A DNA stretch of 64,000 bases from NCBI GenBank assembly GCA_963718295.1, contig CAVQYV010000008.1:62001-126000 (forward strand), given 5' to 3'. Shown piece by piece: positions 18,080-28,144 of the stretch. Within the stretch, counting starts at the first letter, position 1. Each line of letters opens with the position of its first letter. A model generated the notes under the pieces. That model made no database searches, was not told the DNA's origin, and worked only from the letters and a program-made list of their open reading frames with translations. Made by a program: the position numbers and the translations under genes. This stretch comes from CAVQYV01 sp963718295 [NCBI: uncultured Methylomirabilota bacterium] (lineage in GTDB: Bacteria > Methylomirabilota > Methylomirabilia > CAVQYV01).

Positions 18080-19108
18080 TCAGTGGATTCGTAAGACCTT
18101 CGCCCCCCGAATCCTTCGCTCCTTCAATTCGACCAATGCCTGGTTGGCGTCCTCCAATGCATACTCCTGGAATTCAGGCCTGATGGGCACTTGGGCTGCC
18201 AATCGCAGGAAGTCGTCCACGTCTTTTCGGGTGACATTGGCCACGCTCTGGATCTTCTTCTCCATCCAGAGATGGCAGGGGTAATCCATTTCCCCCAGGG
18301 ATGCCTTATCCACCTCCTCCTTCCGGATCGCATTGATGATGAGCCTCCCTCCCTTCCCCAGGTGAGTTAAGGCGACGATGATCGGTTTCCAGGCGGGCGT
18401 GGTGTCAATGGCGCAATGCATTCTCTCGGGGGGCTCATCGTCGAAGCTGCCCACCCAGAAGGCCCCCAGTTCTCTCGCGAAATCCCTCTCGCTTTCGGTT
18501 CGGGAGAATACAAAGACCTTTGCGTCTGGATGCAGGTAACGAACCATTTTCATCACCAGATGGGCGGATGCCCCAAAGCCTATCAGAGCCAGATTCTCTC
18601 CATCCTGCATCCCTGTCAAGCGCAGCGAGCGATACCCGATCGCCCCCGCGCACAGGAGAGGAGCCGCTTCGGAATCAGAGAATGATTCCGGGATTCGAAA
18701 TGCGAAATCTCCTGGAACCACCGCATATTCTGCATACCCCCCATCTACATCGCGCCCCGTGGCTCGAAAATGGTCACACAGATTTTCGCTGCCGCCGAGG
18801 CAGAATTTGCATTTTCCACAAGCAGAATGGATCCAGGCAATTCCCACCCTCTCCCCATTCCTGAATTCGCCTGCCTTTCTCCCCGATCCCTCCACCCGGC
18901 CGACGATCTGATGGCCCAAAATGATGGGGAATCTCGCCGGAGGGGTTCTCCCCTCGATCTCGTCCAACTCGGTGTGACAGACCGCACAGGCTGAGACCTT
19001 CACCAGAATCTCATTCTCTTTGGGCACAGGCAAAGGTAGATCCGCCGGGACCAGGGGGGATCTGTCTGTCTGGAGGTTGCATGGACGGTTCAGGACCAAT
19101 GCCTTCAT
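18080..19108 (-). CDS. Zinc-dependent alcohol dehydrogenase (MDR family)
   Basis: A 342-residue medium-chain dehydrogenase/reductase that should oxidise alcohols or reduce aldehydes with NAD(P). The catalytic zinc ligands are visible: Cys and His in CAVCHTELD (near residue 38) and GHQIVGRVEGSG (near 65). Four structural-zinc cysteines are in CGKCKFCLGGSENLC (about residues 96-110). The Rossmann-fold loop is GFGASAHLV rather than the usual GxGxxG, a variant seen in some AdhA-type members. It precedes the GntP permease in the opposite orientation. Substrate cannot be told. Confidence 0.9.
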   Translation of the reverse strand: MKALVLNRPCNLQTDRSPLVPADLPLPVPKENEILVKVSACAVCHTELDEIEGRTPPARFPIILGHQIVGRVEGSGRKAGEFRNGERVGIAWIHSACGKCKFCLGGSENLCDHFRATGRDVDGGYAEYAVVPGDFAFRIPESFSDSEAAPLLCAGAIGYRSLRLTGMQDGENLALIGFGASAHLVMKMVRYLHPDAKVFVFSRTESERDFARELGAFWVGSFDDEPPERMHCAIDTTPAWKPIIVALTHLGKGGRLIINAIRKEEVDKASLGEMDYPCHLWMEKKIQSVANVTRKDVDDFLRLAAQVPIRPEFQEYALEDANQALVELKERRIRGAKVLRIH

Positions 19109-19460
19109 CGCTTTTCATTCCTTTCCCTTCGATTTAAGGGTTCTCTTATCATGCTTGCGATTGTTTTCCTATCAAAAAGGCCCCGCAAATCGGCCCTGCC
19201 GCCCTTCTGGCCAAAAAGAACGGCGCGCTCATCTCCCCGTGGCCTCATATGGTGCAGTGTTGCAATCTCCTGGGAACAGGGCTATATTCGGGCCGCTTCC
19301 CCGTTTCCTATTCTGCATTCGCACGTTGGAATCTTGGGCCATAAAGATCTTCCCTGGGGGGTGATGCCACAAGCCGAGAAGCTCTTCCCGCTGTAGGGAC
19401 TATCCCAACTCTTCCTATTCAACCTATATGTCCAAACTTTACGTCCAAAGGGGGAAATGT
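19109..19460. other. Divergent promoter region
   Basis: 352 bases between the divergent alcohol dehydrogenase and gntP genes. It must carry both promoters; no convincing -35/-10 pair or operator palindrome was identified by eye. Confidence 0.45.
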
Positions 19461-20801
19461 ATGAGTGGTCCCGCGCTGCTAATGATCTTGCTGGTGAGTA
19501 TTGCCTTCATCGTAGTGATGACGGCGCGTTACAAGATGAACGCCTTCCTGGTTCTCATTTTGGCTGCCTTTGGAGTGGGATTGGCGTGCGGCCTGCCCGT
19601 GCCCAAAATCCTGGATGGCATCAAAGACGGTTTTGGGAGCACCATGAGGGCCATAGGCATCATCATCGTCGAGGGAACCATGATCGGTATCATCCTGGAG
19701 AAGACCGGGGCAGCCGTGAGCATGGCAAATTGGATACTGAAGATAGTAGGGAAGAATCGGGCTACGGTTGCTATGGGTGTAAGCGGCTACGTGGTGGGCA
19801 TGCCCCTGTTCTGTGATACCGGTTTTGTGGTAATGAGCCCCCTGAATAAGGCCCTCGCTAACCGATCCGGTATCTCTATGGCGGTGATGGCGGTAATCCT
19901 TTCCACCGCACTCTATTCCACTCACTGCCTGGTGCCGCCTCACCCAGGTCCTACGGCCGCTGTAGGCATCTTGGGTGTCGACATCGGAAAGGTGATCCTC
20001 TTGGGGCTGCCCCTCGCCATTCCGGGAGCCCTGGCCGGTTATTTTTGGTCCACCCGCTTTGGCAAGCGATATGATGTCCCGGCCAAGCCCGAAATGAGCT
20101 ATGAACAACTCTGCGCGGCCTATGGAGAACTGCCCAGGGTGTGGAGGTCTTTCCTTCCCATCATCCTGCCTATTTTCCTGATCGCCCTGAAATCGATCAC
20201 CACCCTCCCGGGACAACCCATATCCGGAGGGAGACTCCTTTCCTTTATCAATTTCATAGGTGATCCGATCACAGCCCTGCTCATCGGGGTTTTTCTGGCT
20301 CTCTCCCTGGTCAAGAATTGGAGTGAAGAAGTCCTGGATGGATGGCTGGCGAAGGCTTTAGGATCTGCCGGATTGATTATCATCATTACGGCGGGAGGAG
20401 GCGCCTTTGGAAACATCCTGAGAATCAGCCCCATCGGAAACTACCTTGGCTCCAGTCTCTCCAAGTGGGGGATCGGGCTATTTCTCCCCTTCATTCTGGC
20501 TGCTGCCCTCAAGATTGCCCAAGGATCCTCTACGGTAGCCATCATCACCACCTCCAGCCTGATCGCCCCCATGATACAGGGTCTGGGACTTGCCACGGGA
20601 TGGGGTCCGGTGCTAACGGTCTTGGCCACAGGCGCGGGCGGGATGGTCGTCTCCCATGCCAATGACAGCTACTTCTGGGTGGTCGCCAAGTTCTCGGATC
20701 TGGATGTGCCGACTGCCTATAAGGTGCACACTTCGGGCACCCTGGTAGAGGGAATCGTCACCATGGTCGGCATCTGGGTCGTGTCCTTATTTCTTCACTG
20801 A
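19461..20801 (+). CDS. GntP-family permease
   Basis: A 446-residue polytopic transporter of the GntP gluconate:H+ symporter family, which take up gluconate or other hydroxyacids. About 12-14 membrane segments are visible, with the family motif GLACGLPVPKILDGIKDGFG near residue 42 and the conserved CLVPPHPGPTAA near residue 167. The ATG at 19461 is preferred over 19428 because AAAGGGGGAAATGT precedes it. Family substrates are sugar acids and glycerate; the hydroxypyruvate-isomerase-like gene 8 kb away would fit such a diet but is not linked. A strong bidirectional terminator follows. Confidence 0.92.
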   Translation: MSGPALLMILLVSIAFIVVMTARYKMNAFLVLILAAFGVGLACGLPVPKILDGIKDGFGSTMRAIGIIIVEGTMIGIILEKTGAAVSMANWILKIVGKNRATVAMGVSGYVVGMPLFCDTGFVVMSPLNKALANRSGISMAVMAVILSTALYSTHCLVPPHPGPTAAVGILGVDIGKVILLGLPLAIPGALAGYFWSTRFGKRYDVPAKPEMSYEQLCAAYGELPRVWRSFLPIILPIFLIALKSITTLPGQPISGGRLLSFINFIGDPITALLIGVFLALSLVKNWSEEVLDGWLAKALGSAGLIIIITAGGGAFGNILRISPIGNYLGSSLSKWGIGLFLPFILAAALKIAQGSSTVAIITTSSLIAPMIQGLGLATGWGPVLTVLATGAGGMVVSHANDSYFWVVAKFSDLDVPTAYKVHTSGTLVEGIVTMVGIWVVSLFLH

Positions 20802-20827
20802 TTCACGCCTTTTCCCACTTCCAAAGA

Positions 20828-20863
20828 AATAGGGGGAGGAGACGTTCGTCTCCTCCCCCTATT
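20828..20863 (+). terminator. Bidirectional intrinsic terminator
   Basis: A perfect 17-base-pair hairpin (AATAGGGGGAGGAGACG, loop TT) sits between convergent gntP and the C69 dipeptidase gene. Confidence 0.85.
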
Positions 20864-20902
20864 CTGCTACCGTGCTTTAGGGTCTAAAGCGCCTACTTTA
20901 CC

Positions 20903-22589
20903 TTAATCCGCCATCTTCGCCTTGAGTGCCTTGACGGTGGCGAGTCCTTCCTCTACACACTTGGCCATGAAACTATCCAGCACCGCCGCGGCCTCAGCGG
21001 CTTTTCCGGCCTTCTTCAGGGCTACCACCTTCTGCTCCACCTTCCAGGCCTCGGCGGCAAACTTCTTCTCCAGAGTGTCGAAGGCAGCTGCGTTATTGAA
21101 TGGGGAGCGGAACGCCTTTCTTGGAGCTCCAATCCTTCAAGTAGTCAATGAAGACGTACTTGATTCCCACCGTCTCCAGTTGCACGGGCAATACCTCATT
21201 CAGCATCTTGTATTCCTTCTCGATCCGGCTGCAATTCTCGTCGATGTATTTCTGCAGCACGGCCACCGCAGCCCCTTGCTGGCCCTTTTTGATCAGGTCC
21301 AAAGCCTGGGTCTCATAAGGGCTCTGGCGCTGGAGGATCCACTTCTCGGTCTGGTCGAAGACCCCACGCACCGTCGGATTGAGCGCCTGATAATTCAAAT
21401 CGCACAGGAGCTTCACCCGATTGGCCCACCACCAAGGCGAATCAGCAGAATAGGTGCTGGTGCCGTCGCCATAGTTGGCCGGGACCTTGGGTCCGCCGAA
21501 GTAGAAGGGCTTGAACACGTTGTCGCACGGGTTGGAGAAGCTCGCCCAGTAGACCTGACGTAACAGGGGCGGCATCCAGGCCCGCAGGTGGCAAACCTCG
21601 GAAGCTGCAGAGTGATAGCCCGACTTGGGGTTGTCGTGCAGGCAGAGGGTCGCCCAGAAGGTCTCCGAGGCGCCCCAACGCGGCTCGACCACCGTCCCCT
21701 CGTGGTGATTGCGGGTGAACTTCATCATGACGGCCGGGTCGATCTTGCCGCTCAACCCCTGACACAGGGTGAAGGACTCATTGCGGCGGATCTGCATCGC
21801 GCCGGGATCAGGGGATTCCTTCTTCCAGTAGTCGCCGTAATCGCGGGCGAAGTTGAACTCCGCCGCGGACTTGGTCCAACCCATCTCGATGGCATGCTGT
21901 ACCAGATTGGGATGGGCCTCATCCCAATCGGCCTCGATGGAATAGATGTTGGAGATGGACCAGACGCCGTTCTTCACCTTCTTGGCCACCCAGTACCGGC
22001 CAGCGGTCTCCAATACCCAAGCCTCCTTGGGGTCGGCGATGATGAAGGTGTTATGGTAGTTTGCCTTGCCCCACTCGCCTGGATACTCACAATCCCCCGA
22101 CTGGCCATACTTTTCCAGCAGAGCAATGATCACATGCATCGCCTCGTAGGCGGTCTTGCCCCGCTCCAGCCCCAGGCGCAGCAGGTCCATGCCCAGGAGG
22201 CCATCACCCCACTGATAGGGCTCTTTCGACCACACCGCTTCGTTGCCGATGGCCACGCCATGCTCGTTCATGCCGTGCTCGTACCCGAAGGTCCACCAGA
22301 TTTTGGAGCCAAAGTGCTCATAGGTTACGGGAACCTGGGGGATCTGGATATAGGTGCACTTCACCTGCTCACCCGCGGGATGGTTCGCCCGGGCCATGTG
22401 CACCAGAGGCTGTGCCTCCATGGGCGGCCGGTCGCTGTTCTTGGTCAAGATAATCGATCCGTCCGAGGTGGCATCCTGGACCGCTACCCAAGTGTCGCAG
22501 GGAACAGCGGCGCCGGGGAAAGTTGCAAAAGCGGCTATAAAGGCTGCGAAGAGCAATCCACTCAGGGTCTTACCCCTCTTATTTAACAT
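20903..22589 (-). pseudogene. Exported C69-family dipeptidase, frameshifted near the C-terminus
   Basis: Peptidase family C69 members are N-terminal-nucleophile dipeptidases. The ATG at 22589 follows AAAGGAGACAGG and opens a signal peptide (GLLFAAFIAAFATFPGAA), after which CDTWVAVQDATSDGSIILTKNSDRP places the candidate nucleophile Cys right behind the cleavage region. The body carries the family phrases EAWVLETAGRYW and SISNIYSI. The first frame stops at 21093. Dropping one base in the CC at 21115-21116 (plus strand) joins it to AFRSPFNNAAAFDTLEKKF and a helical tail ending at 20903. If the shift is real, only the last 70 or so residues are lost, so the catalytic domain might still fold. Confidence 0.8.
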
Positions 22590-23118
22590 CCTGTCTCCTT
22601 TGAGAGATTGGGTTCGATCGAAGAATCTTAAAACGACAAGATCACTCATTTTTTGGTCTGACTTGCACTGATCCCTTCCTTTCAACAGGGCCTGCTCATC
22701 CTTTTGGGTCCTTCAACCAAAATCCATCAACCTCAGGGCCTCGGGATGTCTCGGCGGCAGGGCCGCACCATTCAGACTTCTCATGAAACGCAACGTGATT
22801 TCCGGATTCTCGATCCATGTTCCGGAAAACCCCGTTATCGACCTTGGCGCAGATCTGCGAAATCGACCTTTCAAACCGTATCTTCACGCAGGAAGCTACA
22901 CTGGTTGGGACCAAAGCACCAGAATCCCCTTTACACGATGACGATATATTGGTGATCGATGAGTGTCAAGGAGATTTGGAGTGATTTGGAGTGATGCCCG
23001 CTTAGTCTCACAGATCAAACCTTTGGTCTTCCTGGGCACAGGCCGATTAGGGCGTTGGGAAAAGATGGGTTATACAGGAGAAGCCTTTCTGGACTGAGAC
23101 AGGACGAAGGCGTTCTGC
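22590..23118. other. Intergenic region, no gene recognised
   Basis: 529 bases between two minus-strand genes. Only short unsupported frames are present. A tandem GATTTGGAGT(GATTTGGAGT) occurs near 22973-22994. The dipeptidase promoter should be here. Confidence 0.45.
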
Positions 23119-23823
23119 TCAGACATACTGGGGCAGGACCTTCACCTGATAGCTATGTTGAAGGCTTCTCTTGAGGACGGGGTCTTCTAACTCCAGATCA
23201 TAGGAGTCGCCATAGACGATTCCCGATTGGGTGGCAACCGTGCCGGAAAAGAGCATCACCCCTTCCTGATGCCCGATTCCCTCCTTGGGCAATCCGTGCA
23301 GCAGTTCCGCAGGGGAAAGGATAGAGGCCAATGAGGCCTGCTGGTAGAGAGCCCTTTTGCCTTCCCTTGTGACCCAGCACCGCAGGGCCAACTGCTCCCA
23401 GTGATCCTTCAATTCCTCATAAGGCCAGCATTCCGAGGCTAGGCATTTCGCATACATCTGCTTCGAGGCCGGAATGGATCGAGTTTCTATATCCCGATCG
23501 GTATGGTCGCTTCCCACAGTGACCCAGATATCGGGATCTCTCCAGAGAAGGACATATTCGACCTCACCCGAGGAGCGATCGCTCACCACTGTGATCTCAT
23601 GGTCCGTGGTTAGCAGGTAAGGCGAGAGATTCATATAGATGGGAACTCGAGTGGGCTTTGGGATTCCCAACTGGAAGAGCTCATCGATGTGCGCCTGGAG
23701 CGCTTCACGGTCCCTTCCCACCCAACCGGCGCAGATCAGGTGGCTGACGGGAAAGCTCAGGTCCTTCGATGTCCCTTTGCCCCTGTGGTTGATCTTGAGA
23801 CGGAGTGTCTTGGGAGTGATCAT
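23119..23823 (-). CDS. DUF2848 family protein
   Basis: The 234-residue product matches DUF2848, a family of uncharacterised, possibly fumarylacetoacetase-like enzymes. Recognisable phrases are HLICAGWVGRDREALQAHIDEL (about residues 25-46), PYLLTTDHEITV and the C-terminal GVMLFSGTVATQSGIVYGD. The ATG at 23823 is selected because GGGAGGAGAAAAAG precedes it; the open frame upstream to 24000 has no start signal. No signal peptide is present, so it is cytoplasmic. Its role is unknown. Confidence 0.75.
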   Translation of the reverse strand: MITPKTLRLKINHRGKGTSKDLSFPVSHLICAGWVGRDREALQAHIDELFQLGIPKPTRVPIYMNLSPYLLTTDHEITVVSDRSSGEVEYVLLWRDPDIWVTVGSDHTDRDIETRSIPASKQMYAKCLASECWPYEELKDHWEQLALRCWVTREGKRALYQQASLASILSPAELLHGLPKEGIGHQEGVMLFSGTVATQSGIVYGDSYDLELEDPVLKRSLQHSYQVKVLPQYV

Positions 23824-23929
23824 CTTTTTCTCCTCCCTTCGATGAAGATAGAGATTACGGCCCTTGCGTTTTGGGATGGCTTGCAGCGTAGGAGAATTCG
23901 ACTGAAGGCAGGATTTGGCTTGGCCTGGC

Positions 23930-25376
23930 TCAGAGAGACCAATCCTCGGGGATGCGGAGCCGGTCCCCGGGTTGAATGACTGCAGAGGATTGCAGCCCAT
24001 TCGTCTGCAAGAGTTGCTTCACGCTTACCCCATAGGATCGAGCAATCTTCGACAGGGTATCCCCCTGTTGGACCACATGCACCGAGTGGGATGCAGAATT
24101 CTCGGCGCTGGAGGCTGTCTCTGCTTGCTGCGTCTCTGCTTGTTGTGCGGGAATCCTTGCCCCTCCGGCTAAGGTTTCCCTGAAGCCTTGAGGGATCGGC
24201 AAGAGGAGGTCCTTGCCCGCTGGAGGGGACTGAAAGGAAGGGAGATGGTTCATCTGGACGATCATCGGAATCGGTACCCGATAGCGTTTGCTGATCTGTG
24301 AAAGCGTATCCCCCTTTCGCACCTGGTGGCGAGCCCAGACAATTCGATCCTCCGGCGGAATCCTGGACAGGACCTCTCTAAAACGCGCTTTCGTTTCCGC
24401 CGGTATTCTCACCTTATATGGGGACTGATCGGGAGGGGTACACCCCCAATTCAGCTCCGGATTCAGTGCCAAAATCTCGCCCAATGGGACATTGCAGGCC
24501 TTGGCGATTACCCTCAAGTCGGTGCAGGAATCCACCGGCACCCGGACATATCGCGGGGAATTCTCTCGAATCCGGGGGAAGTAGTAGGTCTCAGGATCTC
24601 TCAAGATGAGGGTAACTGCCATAAAAGCCGACACCAGTTCCCGGCTCTCCCGAGGAATCTGGAGGGACCAAAAGTCGGCTTGGGGACGATTCCGAATCGC
24701 GCCCAGCACCCTGTCCTCCCCGGCGTTGTAGGCAGCAATGGACAGGGGCCAGGAGCCGAAGGTGCGATGGAGCTGTTTCAGGTACTTGGCTGCGGCATGG
24801 GTGGACTTCTCCGGATCCCGACGTTCATCCACCCACCAATTCACTCGCAGGCCGAAGAGCTTGGCGGTCGTCCTTCATAAATTGCCAGAAGCCGACAGCG
24901 CCCACCCGAGAATAAGCATAGGGGTCGAAGCCGCTTTCGATGAATGCGAGATTACATAGCTCAACGGGAAGCCCAGCCCTCTCGAAGACGGTCTTCACTT
25001 GAGCCAAATAGACCTCGGCTTTCCGGATGTCCTTCAACAGGGATTCCCGGCAATGGCTCTGATAGATCCGAAGGTAGCGGGAAACGGAATGGTTGACTTC
25101 TACATTCAGGACCTCTGACCCGTTTGCCTTCTTGCTGGCCTTTCCCGTTCCTTGATCATTGGAGCCCGTCTGCCGAACTGAATCATTCCCTGGAATGGCC
25201 CTCTCCTCCAAAGATGCGCTCATCTCCTTTAGGAGAGAGGAGTTGACCGTCCCCTCGGGGTGCGCAGGCAGTGGGGCAAAGGCAACTGCAAGCCCGCACA
25301 GGACAAGGGTAAGGCTCAGGTAAAGAGCGAACCCACCCACTCCTTGCTTTCTTCGATCGTATCTCAAGGGATGCAC
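23930..25376 (-). pseudogene. MltD-like lytic transglycosylase with LysM repeats, frameshifted
   Basis: An exported or membrane-anchored murein lytic transglycosylase. The GTG start at 25376 follows the patatin stop by one base. The order is: N-terminal hydrophobic anchor (residues 18-35), a linker, an SLT goose-lysozyme-like domain with the catalytic Glu in LAFIESGFDPYAYS and the GAVGFWQFM motif, then two LysM modules (QVRKGDTLSQISKRY and VVQQGDTLSKIARSY) that bind peptidoglycan. The frame breaks at 24872-24873: removing one base restores GFWQFMKTTAKLFGLRVNWWVDERR. The shift separates the catalytic Glu from the rest of the SLT domain, so a real mutation would inactivate it. Confidence 0.85.
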
Positions 25377-25377
25377 C

Positions 25378-26187
25378 TCACAGTCTGACTTTGTCTAAAA
25401 TTTGGCAGCATGCTTCATAGCCTTCCTTCTTCAGTACCTCGGGAGAGGAGAAGTCATATACGGAGAAGGATTCAATGCGTGGGGAATAGATCTCATGGAC
25501 AGCTACCCCACCTGAGCGGACTGCTTCAAGCTCCCGGCGGGTCCGCTGCTTTCCCCAATAGTCAATGATCTTCCAGGGTCGATATCTCCCCCATCCGTCA
25601 TAATATTTGAAGAAAAAGCCGAGATTGACCGCGAGGACGCATTCACCACCCACCTGTTGAGCGACACGGGCAGGAACATTCCCTGCGATCCCTCCATCCA
25701 GAAATAACCTATCATCCCACGAGTGGGGCCAACCCGTGGCCGAGCTGGCGAGGAGGGGATCACCGATCTGGGATCCATCGTCCTTCCCACCGATCGTGAC
25801 TCTCTTGCGCCCGCGCAGGCGAAAGGTCGTCAAATAGAAGGGGGTATGCAAATCCGAGAAGCGGACCCCCGCGAGTCCAAGTTCGCCCTCCAGAGTTGCC
25901 CTCTTCCAGGATTTGGAAAAGACCTTACGGGCCTGAAAGAGCGGAAACAAAGGAGCGAAGCCACGTTGTCCTTGGATGTGGGATGCGATTTGCCTGGCAA
26001 CCCTCTCCAGCCTGTCCATGGCTTGAGAGAAGGGAAAACAGCAGTAGACGGCCCCTACCCAGGCACCGATACTCGTTCCCACAACCAGGTCGGGCCTGAT
26101 ACCCTTTTCCTCCAAGGCTTGTATCACGCCCAGGTGAGCTGCACCCCGAGCGGCTCCCCCTCCGAGGACCAGAGCCAATCTGCTCAT
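25378..26187 (-). CDS. Patatin-like phospholipase
   Basis: A 269-residue patatin-fold acyl hydrolase (RssA-like). The oxyanion loop GGGAARGAAHLG is at residues 9-20, the nucleophile motif is GTSIG (Ser39), and the dyad Asp is in LFLDGGIAGNVP near residue 163. No signal peptide is visible, so it probably acts in the cytoplasm or on the inner leaflet. It is followed after one base by the MltD-like gene and preceded by cutA, so the three may be co-transcribed. Substrate lipid is unknown. Confidence 0.9.
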   Translation of the reverse strand: MSRLALVLGGGAARGAAHLGVIQALEEKGIRPDLVVGTSIGAWVGAVYCCFPFSQAMDRLERVARQIASHIQGQRGFAPLFPLFQARKVFSKSWKRATLEGELGLAGVRFSDLHTPFYLTTFRLRGRKRVTIGGKDDGSQIGDPLLASSATGWPHSWDDRLFLDGGIAGNVPARVAQQVGGECVLAVNLGFFFKYYDGWGRYRPWKIIDYWGKQRTRRELEAVRSGGVAVHEIYSPRIESFSVYDFSSPEVLKKEGYEACCQILDKVRL

Positions 26188-26206
26188 CTCGGTCCCCGTT
26201 CAGTCT

Positions 26207-26554
26207 CTATTTCCGAGTGGATTCTTGTACCCAGCGAAGATATTCTTCCGATCCTCTTAGGATAGGTACGGCGATGATCTCCGGCACCGTGTACGAGTGA
26301 AGTTCCTTAACCCGCTCACATAATGCCGAAAAGAGATCACTCCTGCTCTTGGCGAAAAGAAGTAACTCCTCTTCCCTTTGGACAGCGCCTTCCCAGAAAA
26401 ATATGGAGTAAACGGAAGGAAGGATGTTTATGCAGGCCGCCCACTTCTCCCGAATCAACACTTCCGCGATGTGATCCGCCTCTTCGCGATTGGGGACGGT
26501 GATCAGAACTATAATATATGGGGCATCCATGGCAGCCTCATCCATGAACGACAT
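26207..26554 (-). CDS. cutA: CutA1 family divalent-cation tolerance protein
   Basis: CutA1 proteins are small trimeric proteins linked to metal tolerance, although the mechanism is debated. The 115-residue product shows the core phrases VLITVPNREEADHIAEVLI, AACINILPSVYSIFFWEG and SYTVPEIIAVPI. Residues 1-8 may be a false extension, since a second Met at residue 9 fits the usual N-terminus better. It lies 19 bases upstream of the patatin gene. Confidence 0.92.
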   Translation of the reverse strand: MSFMDEAAMDAPYIIVLITVPNREEADHIAEVLIREKWAACINILPSVYSIFFWEGAVQREEELLLFAKSRSDLFSALCERVKELHSYTVPEIIAVPILRGSEEYLRWVQESTRK

Positions 26555-26633
26555 GAATGAAAGAAAGGTAACCGTAAAGCGATGGAATTGTCAAGCAATT
26601 TTTTCCTGAACTCCCGCAAAGGACTGGCTCGTA

Positions 26634-26662
26634 TTGACAAAGGAGCCGTCTTTGGTTATCGT
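26634..26662 (+). promoter_or_regulatory. Candidate sigma70-type promoter for the SDR gene
   Basis: TTGACA (26634-26639), 17 bases, then TATCGT (26657-26662), about 190 bases upstream of the SDR start. The -35 box is exact and the -10 is weak. Confidence 0.4.
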
Positions 26663-26850
26663 GAATGAGCTTTTCTGCGGGTTTTCACCCTTCTCTCGCT
26701 CGAGCTCTCACGGGAGCCATCCAAGACTGCCACCCATTGAGTCTCGAAGCGGCATGAGATGACCCATGATGTGATTGTTGAGGTGCTGCCTTTTGGGGGA
26801 TGTAGGAGCGCTGACCGAGATTGCTTTGTGAAGATGAAGAGGAGGAAGAG

Positions 26851-27648
26851 ATGAATCCAGAGGAGGCCAGGCTAGGCAAATGGTTTCCCAAGCTATTTGC
26901 GCTGGATGGGGAGGTGGCCCTTGTCACCGGAGGAGGTAGCGGGCTGGGTCAGGCCATTGCCCTCGGGCTCGCGGAGGCCGGATCTTCCGTTGCAGTAGCC
27001 GATATCTGGCGGGAGGGTGCCGAGGGCACTGCAGATCGCATCAGGGCGATGGGCAAAAAGGCAGCCGCGCTCCAGGTGGATGTGACCCAATCCTCCCAGG
27101 TCGAAAAGATGGCCCAGGCGGTCCTGCAGGATTGGGGCAAAATAGACATTCTGGTAAACAGTGCGGGGATTACTTATCGGGGGACAGCCTTGGAATTTCC
27201 GGAGAAGGAATGGGATCGTATCCTCGCGGTCAACCTCAAGGGCACCTTCCTTTCCTGTCAGGTAGTGGGGAGGGCAATGGTGGGTCGTGGAAGAGGCAAG
27301 ATTATCAATATCGCGTCCATTGGCGGCCTGATCGCTTATTCCGGGACCATTGCCTATCTGGCCAGCAAGGGAGGGGTGGTTCAGCTGACCCGGGGATTAG
27401 CAGTGGAGTGGGCTAAGGCCGGAGTGAGAGTGAACGCGATTGCGCCATTCGTCTTCGATACCCCTCTGGTAACCCACATCAAGGCTCAAGAGCCAGAGCA
27501 TTTCCAGAGGATGATCGACAAAGCACCGATGGGCCGGCTGGGGCAAGCGGAGGAGATCATCGGGGCAGCCATCTTTTTGGCCTCATCCGCCTCCGACTTG
27601 ATCACGGGCCATATCTTAGCAGTGGACGGCGGATTTACCGCGCAATAG
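26851..27648 (+). CDS. Short-chain dehydrogenase/reductase
   Basis: A 265-residue classical SDR oxidoreductase. The NAD(P)-binding TGGGSGLGQA motif is near residues 29-38, NSAG near 104, the catalytic Ser in IASIGG and the Tyr/Lys pair in AYLASKGG (the YxxxK form). An acidic residue ending the second beta-strand (VADIW) favours NAD over NADP, an inference. The ATG at 26851 follows GAGGAGGAAGAG. Closest in style to gluconate-5-dehydrogenase or 3-oxoacyl reductase-like SDRs; substrate unknown. Confidence 0.92.
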   Translation: MNPEEARLGKWFPKLFALDGEVALVTGGGSGLGQAIALGLAEAGSSVAVADIWREGAEGTADRIRAMGKKAAALQVDVTQSSQVEKMAQAVLQDWGKIDILVNSAGITYRGTALEFPEKEWDRILAVNLKGTFLSCQVVGRAMVGRGRGKIINIASIGGLIAYSGTIAYLASKGGVVQLTRGLAVEWAKAGVRVNAIAPFVFDTPLVTHIKAQEPEHFQRMIDKAPMGRLGQAEEIIGAAIFLASSASDLITGHILAVDGGFTAQ

Positions 27649-27948
27649 ATTTTCTGGGAAAGGCAAGCTGCCGAGAAGCGGGGGGATTTTGCTCCGCGGC
27701 AATGGAAGAAAGCAGAAGGGAGTAAAGGGTGACGGCACCCAGGGCAGTGCTGTCAGCGCGAATGGAGATGGGGCTTGAAGAGTTCGAAGAAGCGGTGGGC
27801 GAGACGGGAATTGAGGGCTCAATTTGAGCTTCTTTTCATCTCGGTCCAGCAGCACCCCTCGGTAATGAGAGAAAACCTCCCATCCTCCCAAGGGGAGGAA
27901 GTATGCCAGGGCCAGCGCCACAATGATGATACAACGAAGGAACTTCAT
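27616..27948 (-). CDS. Possible small membrane-anchored protein
   Basis: A minus-strand ATG at 27948 follows GGAGGTCGCTC, a good ribosome site, and begins with a plausible membrane segment (FLRCIIIVALALAYFLPLGG). The remaining 80 residues are Pro/Leu-rich and unlike any family known to me. The end overlaps the SDR gene by 33 bases in a convergent arrangement. A genuine small protein is possible, but the C-terminal half looks like chance reading. Confidence 0.3.
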   Translation of the reverse strand: MKFLRCIIIVALALAYFLPLGGWEVFSHYRGVLLDRDEKKLKLSPQFPSRPPLLRTLQAPSPFALTALPWVPSPFTPFCFLPLPRSKIPPLLGSLPFPENLLRGKSAVHC

Positions 27949-28144
27949 GAGCGACCTCCAGAACGAAGATATACTTGATCGCAAGCAATCTCCATGCCAG
28001 GTTGGCCGAAGCGACCTGATTCGTTGCTGACGTGTCATGAGAAGAGATTGAAGGGCCTTAGGGTTCCCCCAACGGCTGGCATCCAGGCAGAAATGATCCC
28101 GATTTGAGGCAAGCGTCCCACACCTTTTCAAAGGAGGGCAGTCC

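Noticed and set aside
12425-25376. Programmed translational frameshifting in the four broken exported genes
   Set aside because: No slippery heptamer followed by a stem or internal ribosome site was seen at the breaks, and the four sites share only an extra base, which points to mutation or sequence error.
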